Below, piece after piece: positions 1-6,402 of a DNA stretch of 10,882 bases. Position 1 is the first letter of the stretch; each line of letters starts with the position of its first letter. The notes below the pieces were generated by a model that saw only the letters and a program-made list of their open reading frames with translations, searched no databases and was not told the origin of the DNA. The position numbers and the translations under genes were made by a program. This DNA is from CAZMVY01 sp964569765 (lineage in GTDB: Bacteria > Planctomycetota > Phycisphaerae > UBA1845 > PWPN01). Location: assembly GCA_964569765.1 (NCBI GenBank), contig CAZMVY010000172.1, forward strand, positions 1 through 10,882. Direction: 5' to 3'.

Positions 1-2374
1 CCTGCGCAAGGGCCGGGAGCACCTGGGTCTGGGTTACGATGCCGAGCATGCCGCTCGGTGGCGCGGGGCGGCCGGCGGGGAAGATGGCGAGCAGGGGAAG
101 GCTGGCCCCGGGGGCGAGCTTCTGAATGAATCGCCCGATCTGCTCGTCATAGCCGGTCCAGTCGGCGCCCATAGGCACAACGCCGAGCCTCTCCACTTCG
201 CGTACGACTGCGGGGGTGTCGAGCACGAACTTCAGGTTCAGTTTGCAGTTCAGGCACCATTCGGCGGACACATCGACCATGACCGTCTTGCCCTGGGCGG
301 TCAGCTCTTGAAGACGCTGGAGCGAGAACTCCTGCCACTTCATGCCGCCGGATGCGCCATTTGGGCCGGATGCGTGCGAAGGTTGCGTCTGCGGCAGCGG
401 TCCGCCGCCGCTGGGGCGGATAAGGCCAAACCAGGCAACGAGGACAATGGCGAGGGAGGCGAGGCGTACGGCCATGCGCACGCCCGGCGTGCTCGTGAGC
501 GAGACATATCGTCCCCAGAGCCAGCAGGCGAATGCGACGGCTACCAGGAAGGCCAAAGCAAGCACCAGGCCCGCGCCGCCGATCTGACCGAGGAGGATGC
601 TGAGCAGATAGACGACAGTGGCCATGAGCACGAAACCCATGACGTGCTTGAACGTCTCCATCCAGGGACCCGGCCGGGGAACGAACTTCAGCCAGCGGGG
701 GTTGGCGGTGAGCACAACGTACGGGGCGGCCATGCCGACGCCAATCGTGTTGAAGACCAGGAAGACGATTCCGGTGGGCTGAGTGACAGCCCAGGTGAGG
801 ACGGAGCCGAGAACGGGCCCGAGGCACGGCGTGCCGAGTGCGGTGGCGAGGGCACCCTTGGCGAGCGAGCCGAGGTAGCCTTCGTCTGCCTGGCGGCCGG
901 CGGCCTCTTCGATCGCCCGGGGCACGCCGAGGGTAAAGACGCCGAAAAGGCTCAGGCCGAAAGCGAAGATGATGCCCGTCATTACGAGGACGAATGTGGA
1001 GTTCTGAAAGTGCTGGCCCCAGACCAGGTTGGCTCCGGTGGCGAGGCCGGCGAGCACATTGAAGACGATCAGCATTCCGGCCGCAAAGGCCAGCCCCAGC
1101 TTGAACACGCGGGCGGGCGAGGCCTGGGCCTGCTGCACGAAGCTGATGATCTTGATCGAGATCACGGGAAGAACGCAGGGGGTGATATTGAGGACGAGCC
1201 CGGCGATCGCCGCGAGAATCAGCCAGATCCAGAGCGGATGTCCGGCTTTCTGAAGCTGCGTCTGGATGGGGCGGTCGAGCGAAAAGCCTCCGGCGGCGCC
1301 GTCTTCGAAGGATGAACGGCTCTCCGAGACGGACGCAGCGGCGGCGAAGATGTCCGCGTTGATAGGCTTGACGATCGCATCCTTGTCGCCGACCGGGATG
1401 GTGATGCCCCATTCGACGTTCGTGGGCATGAAGCACTGGCCAGTCTTGTCGTCGCACGCCTGATAGGTCAGCACGCCGGTAATGCGAACATCCGGGCCCT
1501 TCAGATCGGGATTCGCTTCGATCGGAATCACGATCACGACGCGGCCTGCGAACTCGGCCGCTTCGCCGAGGGCCGGCACGCTCGTCCTTCGGGCCGGCGG
1601 GAAGACCGGGTCTCCGATCGTCAGCCCGGGCACGATGTCGGTAAACACGTCCGTGGCGATGAACCCGGGGGCGAGCGGCTTGTTCGATTGGATGTGGAAT
1701 CCGTCCTTGATGGTCAGCACAAGGGCGATCCTGGCGCGGTCTTTGGGCCGGAGCCTGTCGACGTTCGCGGCCGTTGTGAGCGTCAGGTATTGCGCTTCTG
1801 CCGCCGGCAGCGGGAGGAGACGCCGAGCGCGGCGAAACAGGGACTCGTTGGCGGGACGCGGGGGCGCGTTCCGGTCGTCGACGGGGAGCCGGAGCGCGAG
1901 CTCCTGTTTTTCGAGGACGCACGCTTCCTTGCACACGAGCCACTGCGCGAGGCCCGCAATTTCGATGCTTTCTCCGGGCGAGAGACTCTCGGGGACGTCC
2001 AGATCTGCCAGGAGCACGGGTTCGCCATCGAGGATATACGAATCGCCGACGGGCGACCGTTCGCGTCTTGGCGGCGGAAAGCGCAAGGGACCGGCCCGGA
2101 AACCCGGCGGAAGCCTCCAATTCACGGAGGGCGCCATGCCGCTCTCGCCCGGGTTGCGCCAGTAGATGTGCCAGCCACGTTCGATGCGAAAACGCAGCGC
2201 AAGCGTCAGGGGGCGGCCGGGTACGACCGCGGCCTGATCGGCAAGTAACTCGACCGTTGCTCTCGGTTGGCGGTCGGCCAGGACGGCCGCCTGCCCGCCT
2301 GGAGCGGCAGCGCGAACAGCGGCCGCAACCGGCGCTGCGCCGAGCAGAAGAGCGGTCAGCAGAAGCGTTCGCAT
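1..2374 (-). CDS. dsbD: DsbD/ScsB-like thiol:disulfide interchange protein (3' end cut by window edge)
   Basis: Predicted inner-membrane protein that moves electrons from cytoplasmic thioredoxin to periplasmic disulfides. I translated 791 residues from ATG 2374; the stop lies beyond the left edge. Residues 1-24 look like a signal peptide. Residues 40-165 form a ScsB-like N-terminal domain (GWHIYWRNPGESG at 68-80; C148 and C152). Residues 205-330 form a second DsbD-alpha-like domain (C307 and C314). Residues 381-651 hold about eight membrane helices with the paired cysteines of the DsbD beta domain, C400 (NITPCVLP) and C517 (GTPCLGP). From about 680 a thioredoxin-like domain carries C707-L-N-C710. 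GAGGG overlapping the stop of the upstream copper ATPase gene serves as ribosome binding site, so translation is probably coupled. The coding frame is set by these motifs; a longer arginine-rich open frame on the same strand is a shadow. Known family members use the cysteine pairs as a relay; a role in copper tolerance is inferred from the operon. Confidence 0.93.
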   Translation of the reverse strand, partial: MRTLLLTALLLGAAPVAAAVRAAAPGGQAAVLADRQPRATVELLADQAAVVPGRPLTLALRFRIERGWHIYWRNPGESGMAPSVNWRLPPGFRAGPLRFPPPRRERSPVGDSYILDGEPVLLADLDVPESLSPGESIEIAGLAQWLVCKEACVLEKQELALRLPVDDRNAPPRPANESLFRRARRLLPLPAAEAQYLTLTTAANVDRLRPKDRARIALVLTIKDGFHIQSNKPLAPGFIATDVFTDIVPGLTIGDPVFPPARRTSVPALGEAAEFAGRVVIVIPIEANPDLKGPDVRITGVLTYQACDDKTGQCFMPTNVEWGITIPVGDKDAIVKPINADIFAAAASVSESRSSFEDGAAGGFSLDRPIQTQLQKAGHPLWIWLILAAIAGLVLNITPCVLPVISIKIISFVQQAQASPARVFKLGLAFAAGMLIVFNVLAGLATGANLVWGQHFQNSTFVLVMTGIIFAFGLSLFGVFTLGVPRAIEEAAGRQADEGYLGSLAKGALATALGTPCLGPVLGSVLTWAVTQPTGIVFLVFNTIGVGMAAPYVVLTANPRWLKFVPRPGPWMETFKHVMGFVLMATVVYLLSILLGQIGGAGLVLALAFLVAVAFACWLWGRYVSLTSTPGVRMAVRLASLAIVLVAWFGLIRPSGGGPLPQTQPSHASGPNGASGGMKWQEFSLQRLQELTAQGKTVMVDVSAEWCLNCKLNLKFVLDTPAVVREVERLGVVPMGADWTGYDEQIGRFIQKLAPGASLPLLAIFPAGRPAPPSGMLGIVTQTQVLPALAQ

Positions 2375-2387
2375 CGTTTGTCGTCCC

Positions 2388-4673
2388 TCACGTTTTCCCG
2401 CGTTGCAGGCGAAGCGAATTGAGCACGACGGAGATCGAGCTCAGCATCATCGCCGCGGCGGCGAGGCTCGCCGGCACTACGCCGAACGCGGCGAGCGGGA
2501 TCATCGCGGCATTATAGAAGAAGGCCCAGAAGAGGTTTTGGCGGATGATCCGGACAGATCGACGAGCCAGGAGTACCGCCGCCGGGATGAGAGTCAGGTC
2601 GTCACCGATGAGGGTGATTCCGGCCGTCTCCGAGGCGAGCTCTGCACCGGCGGCGAAGGCGATCCCCGCGTCGGCTGCGGCCAGTGCCGGGGCATCGTTG
2701 ATTCCGTCGCCGACAAACGCAACACGGCGGTTGGCGGCCTGGAACTCGCGGACGACTGCCAGTTTGCCGTCAGGGGCGAGTTCCGCACGGACGGACCGCA
2801 CTCCGATTTCCGCAGCGATGGCGGCGGCCGTGTGCCTGTCGTCGCCGGTGACCATGACCACGTCGAAGCCGAGCCGCTGCAATTCGCCGATGGCCGCGAT
2901 CGCCGTCGGGCGCGGCTGATCCGCCACGGCGATGAGGCCGCCGAGCCGGCCGTCGACGGCGACGAGAACGACGGTTCGGCCGTCGCGCGCAAGACGTTCC
3001 AGACGCTCTCTTGCCTCCCCGCAATCCACATGGTTGCGGGCGAGGAACCCGGAGCTTCCGACGAGGATGCGGCGTCCCTGGACGCTCGCCGATACGCCGA
3101 GGCCCGTTTTCTGTTCGTACTCATCCGGGACGGTCACTGCGACGCCCCACTCCCTCGCCTTTGCGACAATGGCGCGTGCGAGGGGGTGCCTCGAGAACTG
3201 TTCCGCGGACGCCGCGAACGCGAGCAGCTCGCGGGGTTCCACGCCACCGACTTCGCCGACCACCTGTACCACGACAGGACGCCCGGTCGTAAGCGTGCCG
3301 GTCTTATCGAAGAGGATCACGTCAGCCAGTGCGCTTGCCTCCAGCGCGGCGGCGTCGCGGACGAGGATGCCGCGGAGCGCCGCGTTGCCGGTGGCGACCA
3401 TGACGGCCGTCGGCGTTGCCAGTCCCATAGCACAGGGGCAGGCGACGACAAGGACCGCAATCGCACGCGAGAACGCTTCGGCGAGCCAGTGGGCGCGGTC
3501 GGCGGCAATACCCACGCCGGCGATGCCGGCGACGGCCCAGCCCGCGAAGGTAATCGTGGCAAGGAGGACCACGACGGGCACGAAGACGCCGGCCGCGCGA
3601 TCCGCGATTCGCTGGAGACGGGTGCGGCTGCTCTGAGCCTGATCCACGAGCTGGGCGATGCGAGCTACCGCGGACTCCGCGCCGATCGCCTCGGCCGCAA
3701 TGGTGATGCTTCCGCTGGTGACACGGGTTCCGCCGAATACCGCTGCCCCGGGGCCGACCTCCACCGGCACGGATTCGCCCGTGAGCATGCTCTGGTCGAC
3801 GGCCGCTTCGCCGGCGACTACGCGGCCGTCGGCGGGGACGTACTCATCGGCGTTGACGCGAAGCACATCGCCGACCTTCACCTCGGCCAGCGGGACGACG
3901 ACGATTTCATTACCGCGGACGAGGGTGGCGATGCGCGGGGCACGCGCGGCTAAGGCCCGGAGGGCAGAGGAAGCCTGCCCGCGGGCGCGTCCCTCCAGGT
4001 ATCGCCCGGCGTCGATGAATATGAGGATCATCGCCGCCATTTCGAAGTGGGTTTCGTAGAAGCGGCCACGAGAGAGGACCTCGCTGATCATCGCGACCAG
4101 GCTGCCGACAAAGGCCGCGGACACACCGAGGCCGATGAGCACATCCATATTGGGGGCACGATGCCAGGCGGCCCGCACGCCGCCGGCGAGGATCGGCGCC
4201 CCGGCGGGGGAGGCGAGCATGACGGCGACCAGGATGGCCTGCAACACGCCCGGCCACGCCGCCGCCTGCGGGTGAGCGCCCGTGAGATGACGGGCGAACG
4301 CGTGAATGGCGATTACGGGCAGGCCCAACGCGAATGCGATGAGCATCGCGCGTTCGCCTCGGCGCGTTCGTCCCCGTCGCGGGCGGGCGAGGCCCGCGTC
4401 CGCAGCGCCGGCGAAGGACGCCGCGGGCTGCATGGCGTACGCCTCATAACCCGCCCTCTGGACGGCGGCCGTCAACTCGCGCGTATCCAGGCCGGGGTCG
4501 GCCAGCGTGACAACCGCCGTCTCGGTGGCCAGATTTACCGCGGCGTCGCGCACGCCTCCGACGGCGCGCAACGCCTTCTCGACGTGGGCGACGCATGAGC
4601 CACACGTCATGCCGCTGATTCGCAGAATGACCTTGTGATCGGTCCGGGCGCGTTGCTCGAGGAGGTCGGGCAC
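2388..4673 (-). CDS. copA: Copper-exporting P1B-1-type ATPase (CopA-like)
   Basis: ATP-driven export of Cu(I) across the inner membrane. The 761 residues carry the full set of motifs: an N-terminal heavy-metal-associated domain (about 14-80) with C24-G-S-C27; actuator-domain TGES at 298-301; the membrane metal site C412-P-C414; phosphorylation site D456-KTGT; the P1B-specific HP at 496-497; and the hinge GDGIND at 655-660. Y720-N721 in the seventh helix and M743-L-S-S746 in the eighth match the Cu(I) subgroup rather than the Zn/Cd one. Length is normal for a single-HMA CopA. The start is GTG at 4673, three bases after the stop of the copZ-like gene. No strong Shine-Dalgarno is visible there, so coupling to the upstream gene is likely. 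No ATG further in leaves the HMA domain intact. The dsbD-like gene follows after 13 nt. The Cu(I) assignment is strong from motifs; direction of transport is from family knowledge. Confidence 0.97.
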   Translation of the reverse strand: MPDLLEQRARTDHKVILRISGMTCGSCVAHVEKALRAVGGVRDAAVNLATETAVVTLADPGLDTRELTAAVQRAGYEAYAMQPAASFAGAADAGLARPRRGRTRRGERAMLIAFALGLPVIAIHAFARHLTGAHPQAAAWPGVLQAILVAVMLASPAGAPILAGGVRAAWHRAPNMDVLIGLGVSAAFVGSLVAMISEVLSRGRFYETHFEMAAMILIFIDAGRYLEGRARGQASSALRALAARAPRIATLVRGNEIVVVPLAEVKVGDVLRVNADEYVPADGRVVAGEAAVDQSMLTGESVPVEVGPGAAVFGGTRVTSGSITIAAEAIGAESAVARIAQLVDQAQSSRTRLQRIADRAAGVFVPVVVLLATITFAGWAVAGIAGVGIAADRAHWLAEAFSRAIAVLVVACPCAMGLATPTAVMVATGNAALRGILVRDAAALEASALADVILFDKTGTLTTGRPVVVQVVGEVGGVEPRELLAFAASAEQFSRHPLARAIVAKAREWGVAVTVPDEYEQKTGLGVSASVQGRRILVGSSGFLARNHVDCGEARERLERLARDGRTVVLVAVDGRLGGLIAVADQPRPTAIAAIGELQRLGFDVVMVTGDDRHTAAAIAAEIGVRSVRAELAPDGKLAVVREFQAANRRVAFVGDGINDAPALAAADAGIAFAAGAELASETAGITLIGDDLTLIPAAVLLARRSVRIIRQNLFWAFFYNAAMIPLAAFGVVPASLAAAAMMLSSISVVLNSLRLQRGKT

Positions 4674-4676
4674 GTC

Positions 4677-4901
4677 TCAGTCCGCGGGTTTGTAACTGCT
4701 GATCTGGTAGCCGGCTTGTTCCACCGCGTGCATGAGCTCGGGGGGGCCGCATTTCTTTTCGTCGATGCTCACACGAACCGTGCCGGCCATGACGTCGACC
4801 GCGGCCTCCTTCACGCCGGCTGTGCCGGTCAGAGCCCGGGTGATGCTGTCCGCGCAGTGATTGCAGGTCATTCCGGACACTTCGAGTATCAGGGTCTTCA
4901 T
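4677..4901 (-). CDS. copZ: Copper chaperone, heavy-metal-associated domain protein (CopZ-like)
   Basis: A single HMA domain of 74 residues that should bind one Cu(I) and hand it to the ATPase encoded directly downstream. The metal motif is M11-T-C13-N-H-C16 after a typical first beta strand (MKTLILEVSG), and the usual G-Y pair near the end of the fold is present (AGYQI at 63-67). I chose the ATG at 4901 because GAGGGTG lies just upstream at 4907-4913. An in-frame ATG at 4949 would add 16 residues with no recognisable function and no ribosome binding site. The stop lies three bases before the copA GTG. The first gene of the apparent copper operon, it probably sits behind the AT-rich promoter candidate near 5001. 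A further cysteine, C51, is outside the motif. Confusion with a mercury-binding MerP is possible from the fold alone, but this is cytoplasmic (no signal peptide) and next to a copper ATPase. Confidence 0.93.
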   Translation of the reverse strand: MKTLILEVSGMTCNHCADSITRALTGTAGVKEAAVDVMAGTVRVSIDEKKCGPPELMHAVEQAGYQISSYKPAD

Positions 4902-4906
4902 CGGTT

Positions 4907-4913
4907 CACCCTC
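4907..4913 (-). promoter_or_regulatory. Ribosome binding site deciding the copZ start
   Basis: GAGGGTG on the minus strand, five bases before ATG 4901. It favours the 74-residue chaperone over the longer form starting at 4949, which lacks such a site. Confidence 0.75.
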
Positions 4914-5000
4914 GAATCGCCGCGCTGCCGCGAACCGTTCTGCATCCACGCGGGGCTGCGCATCGCGCGAGAGGCAATGGATCCCGCGATAGAAGTCTGC

Positions 5001-5006
5001 ATAATA
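5001..5006 (-). promoter_or_regulatory. Candidate -10 element of the copper operon promoter
   Basis: On the minus strand the island reads GTTACAATAGTATTATGC. TATTAT (5001-5006) or the overlapping TAGTAT (5004-5009) could be a -10 element, in the only clearly AT-rich patch of a GC-rich gap. No good -35 hexamer lies 16-18 bp upstream, which is common for activated or non-consensus promoters but weakens the call. Transcription would start near 4994 and give a leader of about 90 nt before the copZ ATG. A housekeeping promoter is an inference from sequence alone. Confidence 0.4.
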
Positions 5007-5014
5007 CTATTGTA
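5005..5014. promoter_or_regulatory. Candidate BlaI/CopY-type operator overlapping the -10 element
   Basis: TACTATTGTA matches the known cop-box/BlaI core TACANNTGTA at seven of eight defined positions (T instead of A at position four). It overlaps the -10 candidate in front of a copper operon, where a CopY-type copper-responsive repressor would be expected to bind. No regulator gene of this family is in the window. It could be a chance match within an AT-rich patch. Confidence 0.3.
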
Positions 5015-5246
5015 ACGACGCGGGCGAGGAAGGCCAGAAGGTTGAGCACGGGGCGAGCCGGCGGCGGAACCTCGCGTGTCGTGCCCCGAGATCGACGCAG
5101 AACGTCTTGCCGGGTGCCATGCACCATTTCTGCGAGGGTCCGCCTTCTGCGGTGTCGCCTCCCCCGGCCTTGCGATCCCGGGCGGACGGCGAATCCGAAT
5201 TGCGCGCCGGCTGCGGCGGATCTGCGATGTTTCCCGGCACGGTTGC

Positions 5247-6281
5247 TCAGAGAGCGACCGCGAGGCTCGCGGCGTCGGGTTTCGGTACCGGCAACGGCGG
5301 CTGGCCGAGGTAGCGGCGGGCGCCGTTGAGCACCCGGAACCAGTCGAAGGCCGGGCCGGGGTCCACTTTTTGCGCGGTAATGTGCCAGTGCCCGAGAAGG
5401 CCGCGATAGGCCTTCTGCTGGGCGTCCGTGAGGACGTGATCGATGACCTCGCCGTGCCGGTCGCGGGGGGCATCACACCGCAGCTTGGGGAAGATGCGGC
5501 AGAGCGCGGCCGTCAGCTTGATGAGCGATTCGTATTGCTCATTCGTGTAGTCATATTGGACGAGTTCGCGGCCTTGGATACGGCCGCGGAAGAGGCCGGG
5601 GCGCGCGGGATATCCAACGAAGCCCTTTGTGCGGACGCCGCCGTCGCCCATTTCGGCCGGGAGCGTGATGCGGAGCCGGCCGGTTTTGTCACGCTGATAC
5701 CACTTGTCGAGGACCTTGGTGTCGGGGTAAGCGCCGATGTTGGCGATCTCGACGCCGACGGAGCGGCTGTTTGCGGTGCCCGCGTGCCATGCTCGCTCCT
5801 TGAGGTCGAGCGTCTGGTAGATGGTTCCGTCGATGTCGAGCATGAACTGCACGGAGAGGTCGCGCATGTCGTGCAGCACCTTGAAACACTGCCGCGACGT
5901 GCCGCAGACGTCGTAGTGGATGACGAACTGGTCGACGACCCGCTGAAGTTCGTCGAGCCGCCAGCCTCGCTCGCGGATCCTGTCCGCGATGCCGGGCGGC
6001 AACGGATAGCGCCATGAGCCGTACGTGACCAGCGGGGCAGGCTCGGAGGTTGGGCGCGAAGACGGCGTCCCGGCGGGCTGGAACTTGGGCTCGAATCGAT
6101 AGGCGTCGTATCCGCCGGGATCGAGCCACGTCACGACCGGGGCACCTGTGTGAAAGAGTTGTCCGCAGACGATGATCTCGTCGCCCAGCCGGTTCACCGG
6201 GGTGCCCGGCGAGGGCCCGCAGCCGGCGAGAGCCCACACGCACGAGGCCGTGACGAAGAACGTAGCGAATGGACGCAACAT
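5247..6281 (-). CDS. N-acetylmuramoyl-L-alanine amidase, Amidase_2 family lipoprotein
   Basis: Zinc enzyme predicted to cut the bond between muramic acid and the stem peptide, for cell-wall recycling or remodelling. The 344 residues begin with a lipoprotein signal with lipobox L18-A-G-C21, so the protein should be anchored to a membrane on the outer side. The Amidase_2 (AmpD/AmiD) domain runs from about 85 to 325. It has F-V-I-H122-Y-D (first zinc ligand), W165-H-A-G, S-V-G-V-E178-I-A-N, then G-H298-W-H with K305-V-D307-P-G-P-A-F-D-W as the closing zinc and catalytic motif. That motif is one residue shorter between His and Lys than in AmpD, so whether H298 or H300 binds zinc is unclear. Residues 67-84 are Pro/Ser/Thr-rich, as in a linker. 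Start ATG 6281 has GGAGGAGG six bases upstream and a TATAAT behind that. It appears to be its own transcription unit. A defective or purely binding protein is possible but less likely. Confidence 0.92.
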   Translation of the reverse strand: MLRPFATFFVTASCVWALAGCGPSPGTPVNRLGDEIIVCGQLFHTGAPVVTWLDPGGYDAYRFEPKFQPAGTPSSRPTSEPAPLVTYGSWRYPLPPGIADRIRERGWRLDELQRVVDQFVIHYDVCGTSRQCFKVLHDMRDLSVQFMLDIDGTIYQTLDLKERAWHAGTANSRSVGVEIANIGAYPDTKVLDKWYQRDKTGRLRITLPAEMGDGGVRTKGFVGYPARPGLFRGRIQGRELVQYDYTNEQYESLIKLTAALCRIFPKLRCDAPRDRHGEVIDHVLTDAQQKAYRGLLGHWHITAQKVDPGPAFDWFRVLNGARRYLGQPPLPVPKPDAASLAVAL

Positions 6282-6286
6282 CGGAA

Positions 6287-6294
6287 CCTCCTCC
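6287..6294 (-). promoter_or_regulatory. Strong ribosome binding site of the amidase gene
   Basis: GGAGGAGG on the minus strand, five to six bases before ATG 6281. It is the best Shine-Dalgarno match in the window and fixes the start that gives the lipoprotein signal. Confidence 0.85.
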
Positions 6295-6307
6295 GCATGT
6301 CACGCGG

Positions 6308-6313
6308 ATTATA
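6308..6313 (-). promoter_or_regulatory. Perfect -10 box of the amidase promoter
   Basis: TATAAT on the minus strand, placing transcription start near 6301 and a leader of about 20 nt that contains the ribosome binding site. The hexamer 17 bp upstream is CTGTTT (6331-6336), a poor -35, so an activator or an alternative contact may be needed. This signal suggests the amidase is transcribed separately from the oxidoreductase gene upstream. Confidence 0.6.
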
Positions 6314-6319
6314 CATGAA

Positions 6320-6358
6320 CGATGCCGGCCAAACAGGAAGCTGCGGCACACGGCATCG
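6320..6358. repeat. 8-bp inverted repeat around the amidase -35 region
   Basis: CGATGCCG (6320-6327) and CGGCATCG (6351-6358) are perfect inverted copies with 23 bp between them. The arms' centres are 31 bp apart, close to three helical turns. One arm lies in the promoter spacer and the other just upstream of the -35 position, so a dimeric regulator could bind here. In RNA the arms could also form a hairpin downstream of the oxidoreductase stop (an inner GCC/GGC pair adds to it), but no T-run follows. Confidence 0.5.
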
Positions 6359-6402
6359 CTTCGCGCAAGCCCCACCTGCGTCGGCAACGGCCCACGTCCC
6401 GC

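Larger units (their letters stand above)
4902..5246. other. 345-bp gene-free region between copZ and the amidase gene
   Basis: No convincing gene lies here. Several short open frames cross it on both strands, but they lack Shine-Dalgarno sites and are rich in Arg, Pro and Ser, as expected from random reading of GC-rich DNA. One minus-strand frame (4906-5127) has a short hydrophobic run but no ribosome binding site. The stretch holds an AT-rich island (4999-5016) with a promoter-like and operator-like sequence. It also holds a loose inverted repeat in the presumed copZ leader (ATCGCG at 4962-4967 and CGCGAT at 4985-4990). No stem followed by a T-run was found that would serve as terminator for the amidase gene ending at 5247. 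Confidence 0.7.

Noticed and set aside
147..2120. Long arginine-rich open frame (657 codons) on the minus strand
   Set aside because: It overlaps the DsbD-like gene in another frame; its translation is Arg/Pro/Ser-rich without domains, while the other frame carries signal peptide, paired cysteines and membrane helices in order.
2403..3953. 516-codon plus-strand open frame opposite copA
   Set aside because: Antisense shadow of a GC-rich gene; composition is Arg/Gly/Asp-rich with no recognisable fold and the opposite strand has all P-type ATPase motifs.
4906..5127. 73-codon minus-strand frame with a short hydrophobic run in the copZ upstream region
   Set aside because: No Shine-Dalgarno before ATG 5127, the rest is Arg-rich, and it runs through the promoter island and copZ ribosome binding site.
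5258..5272. CCGCGA-GGC-TCGCGG hairpin at the end of the amidase gene, considered as terminator
   Set aside because: It lies inside the last codons and no T-run follows.
5076..6017. 313-codon plus-strand open frame opposite the amidase
   Set aside because: Antisense shadow; the minus strand has a lipobox, zinc motif, strong ribosome binding site and TATAAT.
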